Assembly (NCBI GenBank): GCA_022225965.2
Contig: JAKJXP020000040.1
Coordinates: 342,400 to 406,399 of the forward strand
DNA: 64,000 nt
Reading direction: 5' to 3'
DNA from: Diatrype stigma
Taxonomy: Eukaryota; Ascomycota; Sordariomycetes; Xylariales; Diatrypaceae
A program made the translations under genes and the position numbers. Below are positions 38,760-50,001 of this stretch, in pieces. The notes beneath the pieces are model-generated. The model ran no database searches. It saw nothing but the letters and a program-made list of their open reading frames with translations, and was not told the DNA's origin. Position 1 is the first letter of the stretch, and each line of letters opens with the position of its first letter.

Positions 38760-39785
38760 ATATTACGGGCTAAAAAGAAAAGACATAAAGCCTTCTTAAG
38801 CCTTTAGTAATCAAAACGCTTAGAATATAATTAAAGTTCGAAATAAGGTAGTTATATTCGTCGAGAATTTAAATATAATGTTATACGAAATGTTAATAAA
38901 ATCTTTTAATATTATCTTGGCTTATAATAAATTAATTTATAAGTTTAAAAAGGTTTTATATTATAACTTGTTATTTATAATAATAATAATTAATAATTTA
39001 ATTAGCTTTATAATTACGTTATCGCCTTTATTTCGAATTTCGATTTAAAATCTTTATAAGTATTTCTTAAGTTCGATTTATTAATTAATTATTATTTATT
39101 TATAAATTCCGATATAATGGATTTTAACGATACTTTTGTATTTATTTTTATCATTTAAGACGCGTTTTTAAAAATCGTCGACGCGAGTATCGAAAAATGC
39201 GTAACGCGTTTTTTATTAAAAGCGCCGGCGGCCTTTAATACAGTATTAAGGACCGATACGGTCGGTTTTTTGCCGCCGGCTACGAAGCTTTCGAAAAGAA
39301 TACGCGTAAATACGGCTGGCAAATCCTTCGAATTCGTTCTTTTGGCTAAAGAACTTAATCTCCGTAAACGCCGGTTTAAAGCGCATAAAGTCGAATTAAA
39401 AAAACAAAAACTATAAAAAAAAATACCCCGTCGGTATTACGAAAAGAAAATCCAAAAGCGCGGTTCGAACTTAAACGACGAAATTAATAAATATCTTAAT
39501 ATCGTAATAAATACCGCAAATATATTTTCGAATATAAAAATACATTACGTAATATAAATATATAAATTTAAGTTTAAATCTTTAAACTTAATTAAATTCC
39601 GAATTAACGTTTATTCGGAAACGCAAAACGAAATTTCGAACGCTTACGTCGTTAATTCCGAATTTCGATTCGTTTTTAATATCGAAGAGATTTTTTATTA
39701 CGGTTTCGATTTATATATTTTCTTTTAATGCTTCGTTCGATATATAAAAATTTACGTTTGCCTTTTTTTAATACATTTAAACGTA
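38760..39785. repeat. AT-rich RIP-mutated tract
   Basis: From 38950 to 39030 it carries a segment (AAAAAGGTTTTATATTATAA, then AATAATAATAATTAATAATT) that recurs at 47685-47765. 39150-39700 reads as lysine/arginine-rich open fragments in the plus frame (SFEFVLLAKELNLRKRRF) but is broken by stops and not assigned. Confidence 0.6.
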
Positions 39786-39800
39786 TAAATAAGTATAATA

Positions 39801-40533
39801 TATATATATATTATATTACGCGGTTAACGGCCCATTAAGGCTATGCCGGATTTATTTACGTATTACTTAATAGGAAAACCTCGAAAGTGCCAAACCTGCC
39901 GCCACTTTAAATCCCTCCGGTTTCATATTAAGTAATATTCCGATATTATTTCTCGATTTGTTATGGATATCGTCGATCGACGTCTTCCGCCCTTGGCTTA
40001 ATAAGGCCCTATTCGTTCAGGATGTGCTATTTTTATTTCGACGTGCGATATAAATGCGTTGGCTCGAAATGGCCCATATATCGGCGCAATATCGGGGCGA
40101 TATCGTTAAGTCGTTTCTTTAACGCACCTTGCTTCGTCGCTTACGGGATTAAACGAATGTCGGTTATCGACCGGTCGGTTATTTATAAGCGTTACCGGTT
40201 AACGCATTTAAACCGTTATTATACGATATACGAAAGCTTTGATTTTACGTTATAAGACTCGAAAAAACGCCTTATTTCGGAAGGGCTTCCCAGTAACCCT
40301 AGTCGTCGTTCCACTTAATTCCAATCGAATTGCTACCGGGTCGATGGCGCAACGGTACCGCGTCGTTTTCCTTTTTACTAAAGGCTTGCCAAAATGCAAC
40401 AGATCGCGATTGCCTAAATTACTAAGCACAGCAATTACGGACAAACCTGTAATCGCAATAGGATTCGAACCTATCTAGCGGCGCTTCGTCGACTTACGCT
40501 ATGCCAGGCTCTTAACCATTAAGCCATGCGGCC
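39801..40533 (-). mobile_element. tRNA-headed SINE-like element, copy 2
   Basis: 733 bp, read on the minus strand from 40533. The head GGCCGCATGGCTTAATGGTT (A box) and GGTTCGAATCC (B box) with a T-arm stem ATAGG/CCTAT is tRNA-like, then an unrelated 640-bp body ends in an AT-rich tail. A 15-bp duplication, TAAATAAGTATAATA / TAAATAAATATAATA (39786-39800 and 40534-40548), differs at one G/A position, as RIP would cause. Less mutated than copy 1. The length is large for a SINE, so a chimeric non-autonomous element is possible. Confidence 0.75.
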
Positions 40534-40548
40534 TAAATAAATATAATA

Positions 40549-42734
40549 TATTTCGCCGAATATATAACGAAATACGAATAAGCTTACCGAATAAAAGATA
40601 TATTTATATACGTAATGGTTTATATAGTTTCCGCAATAAATTTTGGTTATAACGTAACGAAATAAAAAAACGAAAAGCCGGATTAAATTAACGAATTCTT
40701 TTTTTTTAATACGTTTAAAATATATAACAAAAGCGCTTCGGTACCGGCGAAAGCCCGAAGAACCTTTTAAGGAAACATTTGTCGTAATTAAAACAAAAGC
40801 GAATATATTCGGGGAATTTCCGGTAATAAATACGAAAAGCTTTATAAGTACCTTAATTATAACGAAAGTTATAAAATAACGAAATGTAATAATAAATCCG
40901 AATAAAATTCGAATGTTATTACGTTCGGTTTTAATAGCTTATCCGTAATACCGAAAAATCTGGAAATAATTTAATTATTTATTCGAATACGAAACTTCTT
41001 TTCGGCTAGGCCGGAAATTAATATATTTCCTTTTTTCGAAACTTTACTTATAAGCGAAAGCCTTTTTCGGAACTTTTCGTTTTCTTTAATTGCCGCGAAA
41101 TAAACAGCCGTTTTCGAACATTATTTAAAAAGGCTTTTTATTTTAATCGACGACATATTAACGTACGGCGTTTAATTCGGTTATATATAATAATTTTTAC
41201 CGGTAATTTCCGGAAACCTTATAACGGCATATAAAAATCCGGCCGTAATTTAATAGCAATTAAAAAACGATTTCGCTTTTGGCTGCGTCGCCTTTGCCGC
41301 GTTTTTTTTGCCGCCCGGCTTCGTTTCTTTTTTCGCTTAACCTGGTATCAAAACCGAACGAAAAGTAATGCAAAATATATTACCTTTTTTATTCGTCCGA
41401 AGATTCGGTTAATAATTAAATTTCGGAAATAAACGTAACGCTTAAATACCTTTTTTTTAATTAATACGTTATATTAATAAGGATTTCTTTTTCGTTAAAC
41501 AATTTTTAAAGATACGTTTCGTATAATGTCCGTAACGGCATTATAACGTCGGCTATTCGGTTTCGAATAACGCGAAAAGTTTTATTATAAGAATTGCTTT
41601 TTATTTAGCCTTCGTACGGTTTCGTATTTATTTAATTTATTTGCAAAAGTTCTTTATTAAATGCGTTTCGTATTTTTTTTCGAAATATTAATTATTTATT
41701 ATTTTAACGATTTTACTTTCGTATTTTCCTTCGGAAAAATTGCAATTTCGTTACATTTTTTTATAACAAATTCGTAATTACGTTAAAAGTTTTTCCGAAT
41801 TCCGGAAAAAACGATAAAAACATAATCCTTAAAATTCTCGGTATCGAAATCGATACGACGTTAATAAGTGCCCGCTTTTTAAAGCGAAAACTTATCAAAA
41901 TTAACGGATTCGTTTCCGAAGTCCTTATTGCGGGCGCCTTTTTCGGTTGCTAAGCCGAACGTATCGCCGGTTTTTTAAGTTTTTACGTAACGGTAATTCC
42001 CTTAAATAAGCTCTTTTTATACGGAATTTGGGAATTTTTCGCCTTTATATATAATATACGTTCGTAACGTTTATTTAATAGCGATATTTTAAGGAATTTA
42101 TAATAATAAAGGAATTTCTTTCGAAACTTTAACGGAATTTATCTTTTAATAAATTCGAATCGGCCGATCTTTTATTTTTTTACGGATTTTTTAAAAGCCG
42201 CTTTTAAAAGTTTTTAATACCGCCGAAATCCGGTTCGAAACATTTGATACGTAAACCTATTTATACCGGCCGTTTAGGTTTTTTATTATTTATTCGGCAA
42301 AAACGAATTATAATTATTTATTAATACGTTCGAATTAATTATAATCCAAAAAGCGTTTTTTTTATTCGGCCCGACGTAAATATACGGCATAATTATCGTA
42401 TATATCGATAATATAACCGCTTAATACGGCTTGTTTAATTCTAAAATAAAAGCAATCCTTTTAATAAACGCCTTTCGGAACGTTTTCGTCCGTACGGTAA
42501 GGTTCGACGTTAATTTTACGGCAATATACGTATCGTCGGCAAATAATACATTTACAAATGCATTTTTTCGATAAAACTAATAATTAATCGTTAATTTATG
42601 CCTTAATTAATAAACGTTTATAACATTAAGCTTTCGGTTAACTTTACGAAACGAATATCGAAAGTTTCGTTTAACGAAAATTACGTAAGGCTTTTTTAAA
42701 CGGGCCTTATTTCGAATATCCGGAAAACCTATAA
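40549..42734. repeat. AT-rich RIP-mutated tract, unidentified element
   Basis: No intact ORF. Near 41346 a TGGTATCAAAACC segment resembles a retroelement primer-binding site, but no matching LTR was found. The sequence resumes at 46404 beyond the solo LTR insertion, so 40.5-47.6 kb minus the insertions may be one older element. Confidence 0.5.
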
Positions 42735-42739
42735 TATAG

Positions 42740-45700
42740 TGTTACGTAATACAGTAGTCCCTAGGATTACTCAGTACTACGTACCCCTACCTAGTACTGC
42801 CAAGAACTATATAGAAGTCCTTGGAGTCCCTAGTACTCCATAGCAATTCATGCTTTTACTACTTCATAACAGCGCAGCCAGCAAAATAATCAAAAAACTA
42901 AATCTCGATTTTTTGATTAAAACAAAACAATCAAAAAATCAACCGTTTTTTGACGTTTTTTTTACAATCAAACAAAAAATCCTATCAAATAAATGCATAC
43001 CGGGCCGGGCCGTACGTTAATTTGAAGCTGTTAAAGGCTAAGAATCCTTTTTTACCTTCTTAATTAATCCTCATAATTCCTTTAAGTTATTTTTAAACCA
43101 ATACTTTAAATACTAAATAACCTTAAGTATCGAAATTCTTATGCCGTTCCGTTATAAGGTTATTATAAGCTTATATTAGCTAAATATCCTTTTATATTTA
43201 ATTAACATAAAAAGGGCCGAAAAAACGTTAATTATAAAGCGGCTAAGCTTAGGAAATTCCTTGCGGTAATCTTTTTATTATTTAATTACATTCTTATTTA
43301 AACGAATAAAGTCCATTTTTTTAACGCGAAATAACGTTAAAGCTTATCGTTATCTTTATTTTTAAATTCGGAAGCAATATTATTAAATAAGCCATTAATA
43401 AAGAAAAGTTTATTTTTTGTTTTCCGAAGCCGAAATAAAGGCCCGAAAACAATAGGGATTTCGTCGGCTTTATCGGAATTAAATGTATCGGAATTAAAAG
43501 CTTTATTCGAATTCGCGTAATATTAAAGCTAATATTCGGTAATCCTTTTTATAACATTTTTAATTAGGCTTTTATTTAAGGCCCGAATATTTTTCATACG
43601 TTTATCCGAATAAAAAATAATAAAGGCTTAATATATAATAATTTCGTTTAGTATTTCTCGATACCTTTAAAGCTTTCCGTAAATACGCTTTAAGCCGGTC
43701 CGAATTTCGTTATAATTATTTTTTCTTAGGACTTCGGGATTCGCCCGATTAGAATAAGCATCGTTCCTTTTTTTTTTTTGCGAATGTTTAACCGGGTTAT
43801 AGCTTCGAGGCCGCATTTCGTAGGGATTTGTATACGTTTCGAAATACGTTGGGTAAGTATTTAGAAGTGCTGGAATATGTTGTATTAAAAGGAAGCAATA
43901 ATTTAAAAGGAATTTAATAAATCGTTTTAGCGAATATCGAATTAATTAAAGATAATACGTAAGGAATTAAAAAAAAAAAAAGGCTAAGGCATATATTATT
44001 TTTATTTTCTTTTAATAACTTGAATTTATCCAGCTGCTATTAAAAGGATGCTTTTATTTCATATAATAAAAGCATTATTATATTAATACCGCGGCGATTT
44101 TTTTTATATTATAGCGTTGTTTTTTCGAAAACCCGTAAAATTCCTTTTATTACTTAAAGCGAATATTATTTTTCGGAATTAATTTCGTATTTCCAAGTTA
44201 TTCGGGCTTTCCGATTTGCCATCCGCGCTTGAAAATAATGGAAGCGATTAATGGATTCCTTAAAGTTCAAAGAATTACGTATTTTATGTAATACGCCGTT
44301 TTATTTTGTATCGTTATATACCTTAAAAGGATATTTTAATTTATTTTCGTTATCGGAATCGTAAATGGAAGCATTTATAATGAAATATTTAGGGCTTTCG
44401 TTATTATTATCGGCATTTTCGAGGAATTCGTTAACGGCTTATTCTGTAAATTCATAATCGATGGTTTTTTTTTCGGCCTTAAAGACGCGCATTTTCCGCC
44501 AAAAGGCATTACGCCGTAAAGCATTTTATCGAATAAAGTTATTTATTTTATAGGCCTTACCGACGGAACTAATAGCAATTGTTTTAGTATTACTATTATT
44601 CTTTTTAACGAAAACGAAAGCGGTAATTACGATATTAATAATATGCCCTTAATAACGAAAGCGCCGCGTAGCTATTAATTTCCGGGCCTTATTTTTAACG
44701 AAAAGGAATATCGGAAATATAAGAAATAGGAATGCTTTAAACATAAAGTAAAGGGCTTTATTATTAATTAAAAATATTTCGATTAATAACTTCCTTATAT
44801 AATTTAAGTAAAAAACTTACTTTTTGCGTTATTTAAAATAAAAAATCCGAAACGGTAATTAATGCCGTATAAATCCAATACATTTTAAAAATGGAATAAT
44901 ATATTTTTTACGATATAACTGCCCGTAACGTAACGCAACGCAATAAGCCGCGTTCGAAACTTTTATCGTTAATTTATAAAATAAATAACCATTCCGAACA
45001 TTTTTTTCTTGCTAGGGAATTCCTACATATCAAACGAAAAATGGATTTTCGAAAAGGCATCGTTCCGAAGTTGCTATATAATAACGGTACGGGCGAATAA
45101 AAAAAAGGTTTCCAGCCAGGTAACGATGGTACTGTATAAATCGCGAATTACTTCGCTTATAAAGATTCGATTAAAAAAAGCCAGTAATTCCTAAAACTAA
45201 TCGCAAACGTAAATGGCCGGAAGAATGTCGTATATAATAATGAACTTTATAAGCCGTTGCTTATAATTATCCATCGTATTTCGTACGGGCTGCTGCCGGA
45301 TATAATTCCTAATTTATTAATAAATCGAAATAACAAACGTGCTTTTTCGGCTGTTACCGAAAAAGCTATTCGTTTTTGCGGAATTAATAAGAATACCTTA
45401 ATATTCGTATTAAAAATAATATTTAGGACCGCTTATAATAAATCCTTTATATAACTTATTAAAGCCTTTTTAATTATAGCGGAAATAATACCAATACTTT
45501 TCGCATTTTTCGATATCGATATTATCGTCGATTTTTTTTCCGGCCTCGTTTACGTAAATGATATATTCGCCATAATCGAGGATTTTCGAATAAGTATTCG
45601 ATTCGACTTACGAATAAGCAATAAATTCTTTATTATTAATCCTTATTCGAAAAAGCTGCTTCCGTTCGGTATTGGGCTCGATAAAAGTAACCTTTTTAAG

Positions 45701-46398
45701 AAATCGTTAACGAAAGGGAACTTTTGAAGCATGAAAAACGGCAATACCTTAGCGCAACTTTAAAAATGGATTAAATATCGTATAAATATCGTTAAAATGG
45801 AAATAACTTAAATTAAATATTCGATAAAAAAAAAGGCAATTCGGAATAGCAAATTGCCAAAAAAAACTTTACTTTTTTATATAAAACTTTACAATTCCGG
45901 TATCATAATATGGAAATCGATAATCGGAAATACCGAATTAGCTCGAACGCATTAGCCAAGGGCTCGAAATAACGGAAAATTCTCGTAATTCCTTTTATTT
46001 AAGCAGTACGGATATACGTATGGCGGATACTTCTTAGGGGGTCTCAGTTAATATCGCGGTCCCCGAAGTAAGGGAAAAAAAGGAAAAGGAATTAAAAAGG
46101 GGAGCGCAAAAGGGGGCATATACCTATTAATCATTAAAAAAAACTAATCAAAGAAGGCCATTATTTGTTTTAATCAAAAAGGCGAATTCCGTTTTTTAAT
46201 CAAAACAAAACAATTAAAAAATCAATCAAACAAAAATTTTTTGTTTTGCTGGCTGCGCTGCTTCATAACTTTACCCCTATATTGGTGATAAGTAGTACTG
46301 AGCACTGCATAGCGGTGCTGTGCCCCTATATACAGTCGACGTTATCGACGCCGCCGGCACTCCTAGCTAGAAGCAGGGAGTCCGGGACGTCCATAACA
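42740..46398 (+). repeat. solo LTR copy D, split by a hAT element
   Basis: LTR halves 42740-42869 and 46261-46398 add up to 260 bp once the 8-bp hAT duplication is removed, exactly the length of copy A. Ends are TGTTACGTAATACAG and GTCCATAACA. The 5-bp duplication TATAG (42735-42739, 46399-46403) marks its own insertion. Unlike copies A-C it keeps its CpA/TpG sites, so it has escaped RIP. Confidence 0.9.
42870..46260 (-). mobile_element. hAT-type DNA transposon, internally RIP-mutated
   Basis: 3,391 bp with perfect 17-bp inverted ends (CAGCGCAGCCAGCAAAA at 42870-42886, its complement at 46244-46260) and an exact 8-bp target duplication CTTCATAA (42862-42869, 46261-46268), both diagnostic of hAT. 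The decayed transposase is on the minus strand: near 45050-45015 it reads KIHFSFDM*EFP, the hAT block 'SFDLWTSP' with Trp changed to a stop as RIP predicts. Preceding frames read MDNYKQRL...DILPAIYV. Subterminal 130-bp zones contain repeated ATCAAAAAA motifs and are not RIP-mutated. Inactive. Confidence 0.9.
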
Positions 46399-46403
46399 TA
46401 TAG

Positions 46404-47394
46404 CCGTATGTTCGTACGAAACATAATGCCGCCGGCATATATTTATTCCATAACCGGCGACGGCTAATATTTTTTCGAAATAAATATTCGATTAAATTTT
46501 CGGTTAAATATAAAATAAGCTCCGAAGCCTTATAATAAAGAAATACCTGGCATTATTTCGTTCGGTTTACGTCGATATAAATTACGATGTAATAATTTTC
46601 AAAAACGCCTATATAAAACGCCTTATATAAAAAACGAAATACTTATTTTCGTACGAACCAGTTCGAACCGAAAAAAAGCCCTTTATATTTAAAGTTATAT
46701 TTCGGTAACTTATTAATTCCCGGGCGATAACGGAAAAAAATTCCGGGAATATATTAATATTTAACGCGGCCTTTATAACGGCGTAAACGGACTTTTTTCG
46801 CTTAGGCGAAATTATATATATCGAAACCGACGCCGGCAACCCATTCCGATACGGATACGAAAAGTTTTTTCCGTCCTGCGTTATTTTTTCCGAAAAAAAG
46901 AACCATTTTCGATTATTTTTCCGGTTTAACAAAACGGATCAAAATAAAAACGAAATAATATTTATAATAAAAGTTATAAACGACGAAACGTATCTTTATT
47001 TTTATATAACTAAATAGCTACGATAAGGTTCGAACCTTAAATACGACCTAAATCGGAAGTTTTTATTTTACTTACGAAACGAAGCCTTTATTCGTAAACG
47101 CGTTTTTATTGCTTTTCGGACCCGCTTAATGCGGATCGGAATTTCTTTCGATACGTATTCGGATTATAACTTTCGTCGAAAAGCGGCATAATACGTTTTC
47201 GATTTTAGTATAAAAAAAACATTAAGTTATTAAAAAAGAAATTTTTTAATATCGTACGTTAATATTATAAAACGTTTTTAATAAGCCTTTTATATTTTTA
47301 GCGTTACTTTATACGTAAATAATCGAAAACGAATTAATAAATTTTTCTTAATATCGAAAAGAAAAAATATTAAGTAAAATAAATTAAATTAATT
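46404..47394. repeat. AT-rich RIP-mutated tract, continuation of the element left of the solo LTR
   Basis: A 107-codon minus-strand frame (46932-46609, FFFSEKITQDGKNFSYPYRN) and arginine-rich plus fragments are visible but unassigned. Confidence 0.45.
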
Positions 47395-47615
47395 TAAATC
47401 GGCCGTTAATAATTTTCGATTATTTTTACGAACGTTATAATATTTTTACGTAAAAGGCCCGTATTAACCTTTACGAATTTCGCAATATCCTTATCGAAAG
47501 GTATTATTTAAATTATTAAAAACGGCCTTTACGAAAGGCAATTATAACTTTACGAAACGTTATAAAGCAACGTTTTTTAAACGTTATAACGGCCGGTTTT
47601 TAAAGGAATTTATAT
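47395..47615 (+). repeat. direct repeat, mutated copy (about 210 bp)
   Basis: TTAAATCGGCCGTTAATAATTTTCGATT... matches 47915-48120 (TTAAGCCGGCCGTTAATAGCTTTCGGTT...) with almost only transition differences. Confidence 0.75.
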
Positions 47616-47914
47616 TATTAATATATTATTTTAATAGTCTTTAATTAAATTTTTAAAATAATTTATAAATAAATTAATTTACGAATCCAAAAAGGTTTTA
47701 TATTATAACTTATTATTTATAATAATAATAATTAATAATTTAATTAGTTTTATAACTGCGTTATTATTTTTTTTATTTATCGTTTTTATTAATGCTTATA
47801 ATTATAAAAAACGAAAAAAAAAAAAATAAAAAGGGAAATATTAATAAGGGAATTATTAATAAAAGAAAGTTATTTATAGGTTTTAATTTATACTTTTACG
47901 TACGGATTATTTTA

Positions 47915-48120
47915 AGCCGGCCGTTAATAGCTTTCGGTTGTTTTTACGAGCGTTATAATACCCTTATGCGAAGGGCCCGCACCAGCCTTTACAAGCTTCG
48001 TAATACCTTTATCGGAAGGCACCGCTTAAGCTGCTAAAAGCGGCCTTTACGAGGGGCAACTACAGCCTTACGAAGCGCTATAGAGCAGCGTTCTCCGAGC
48101 GCTGCAGCGGCCGGCCCCTA
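47915..48120 (+). repeat. direct repeat, little-mutated copy at the block edge
   Basis: GC-rich toward its end (GAGCGCTGCAGCGGCCGGCCCC). It marks the transition from the AT-rich block to single-copy DNA. Between the two copies, 47685-47765 repeats a segment of 38950-39030. Confidence 0.75.
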
Positions 48121-48440
48121 AGGGGGCTCATACCACCAATACACTGTTCCAACAACCTCTGATCGAATTCCTGAAGTGATTTGTAGACCAACAGCTTTGG
48201 ACGCAAACATGTGGCGTGACATGTGCGAAGATAGATCCTGCACCCAGGAATCATCCCTGGATGCAGGATTAACTATGTGTGGCACAGCGAGTCTAGTATC
48301 CAGTAAAACAGACCAGCCTCCGACCAACATACTTCAAGGCTTATCTATGTTCATGGTCAAGCATCTCGTCTTGAATTATTGTAAAAATCCTCATCTTACA
48401 ACTGCTATATTAAGATAAAGTTGCAAGATATACCATAGCT

Positions 48441-49645
48441 ATGGCCTCCGATAAAGCAAAAGCAACTCCCAATTCCTTCTCTGAAGGCACAAAGGTTCAG
48501 AAACTAGACTCGCATACCTACAGAGTCAATCTCAGCGAGGCATTCTGTCTTGGCGCAGGTACGCGGAAGCTATCTAATGCGTCCCATCGGCTCCGTTCTG
48601 CTTAGGCAATAACCACACCTAATGCCAAAGGCACATCGCAGCCGTAGGCGTTGAAGAAGCGGCACAACATTCTAACACCGAGGCTACAGTTCCCAATGGC
48701 GGCTACGCAGCCTCGTGCATGCTCGCGGCCGCGAGCGCGCACCTGTCCTCGCGCGGGCAGTCCGACACGCTGACGGCGCACTTCGAGTACCCCGGGCGGA
48801 CCGCAGCCGGCCCCGCCATCGTCGCGGTCGAGGACGTTAAGCTAGCCGGGCAGCTGTCCACGCTGCACCTGACCCTCTGGCAGGGCGGCCTGCTCCCCCA
48901 CGCGCCGTGGATCGCGCCCGCCGTCTCGCGCCGCGTCGTGCTCGCCTACACGAACCACACCAACCTGGGGTCCTTCGCCGGCATGTCCCTACCGACGGGG
49001 TACGAGGTCACGGCCGCGGCGGCGCTCCCCTCCCCCATGCCGGATTTCGAGCGACTCATCGCCACCGGCGCGGACGACGCCTGGGAGGAGGCCAAGGCGC
49101 CCGCGGGGCCTTCTTCATCTTCGGACTTCACGCGCTCGCTGCGCAACTGGAACTTCTACGAGCCGCGCGCGGGGCCCCTGACGCCGGGGGCGCTGGACAT
49201 GTGGGTGCGGTTCGCGAGCGGGGAGCGGCTGACGCAGGCCGCGCTGCCCTACGTGGTCGACTCGTTCCCCTTCAACCTGCACACGTTCCTGGCGGCGCCG
49301 GAGGTGCGGCAGCTGCTGCTGGAGCCGCCGCCGGCGCCGCAGCAGGACCCGACCGGGGCCGCGCGCGCGGAGGACCTGCGGAAGAAGGACCGGCAGCGCG
49401 CCGGGCTGTGGTTCCCGACGGTGGTGATGAACCTCGAGGCCAAGAAGGCGCTGCCGGACGAGGGCGTCGAGTGGCTGGCCGTGCGCGTCACGTCGAAGCA
49501 GATCAGGGAGGGAAAGTTCGATATCGACGTGCTGGTCCGGGATGTGGAGGGCGAGATGGTGGCGCTGAGCCATCATGTCGCGATGATAGTGAGCATGGAA
49601 AAGAACACGAGGGAGAAGGGTGCATCGGCCAAAGCGGCGTTGTGA
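48441..49645 (+). CDS. acyl-CoA thioesterase-like protein (double hotdog)
   Basis: Exons 48441-48558 and 48690-49645 (phase 1; donor GTACGC, TCTAAC branch, CTACAG) give 357 residues. The junction reads SEAFCLGAVPNGGYAASCML, the conserved 'xCxGxVPNGGYxAS' segment that opens the TesB-like / 4HBT_3 thioesterase-like family and confirms the splice. Further family features are LTAHFEYPGRTAAGPA in the first hotdog, and LNWNFYEPR-type and WVRFASGERL in the second, with a SFPFNLHTFL core. Such proteins hydrolyse or bind acyl-CoA; substrate unknown. No targeting signal (no PTS1; ends KAAL). Exon 2 is very GC-rich. It directly follows the RIP-mutated block by about 300 bp. Confidence 0.85.
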
Positions 49646-50001
49646 GGATCGATAGTAAGTGAGTCTGGAACGCTCTAGACTGGGGTATCTCTTCTTACCG
49701 TGTAGAGTAAGGAGAAAGCATACTCCATGTTGTATACCAACCTTAATTAACTAATTACATGTCATTGTGATAGCCAATCTCTTAGTTGGCATATCATGAA
49801 TTAAAGGTGAATCTGGAGCATGGAGAAGGTCACGGGGCGGTGATTGTTTTACAGAATAAGCAGTCATGCCTCAAGATACAATGATATCGACTATCGGGTA
49901 TGAACAATAGCGGCCGTCTTTGCACTTTCATAGCTTTACGAGTTGAGTTGCAGCCTTGCTGATGATTCTAATCAGCACTGGCCAAGTATATACAGTATTT
50001 T
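49646..50001. other. convergent intergenic region
   Basis: 3' trailers of the thioesterase-like gene (plus) and the methyltransferase gene (minus). Nothing else seen. Confidence 0.6.

Noticed and set aside
32174..40478. Similar 76-77-codon frames antisense to both SINE-like copies
   Set aside because: Similarity is explained by the repeat itself; the mutated copy carries only conservative transition changes and no start context or domain is evident.
41340..41365. TGGTATCAAAACC resembling a retroelement primer-binding site
   Set aside because: No LTR end could be found immediately upstream and no matching LTR elsewhere in the window.
46609..46932. 107-codon minus-strand frame in AT-rich DNA
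   Set aside because: No recognised domain; lies within a RIP-mutated repeat and is likely a chance opening or unassignable relic.
48907..49662. 251-codon frame overlapping the thioesterase-like gene
   Set aside because: Out-of-frame shadow with Gly/Arg/Ala-rich product.
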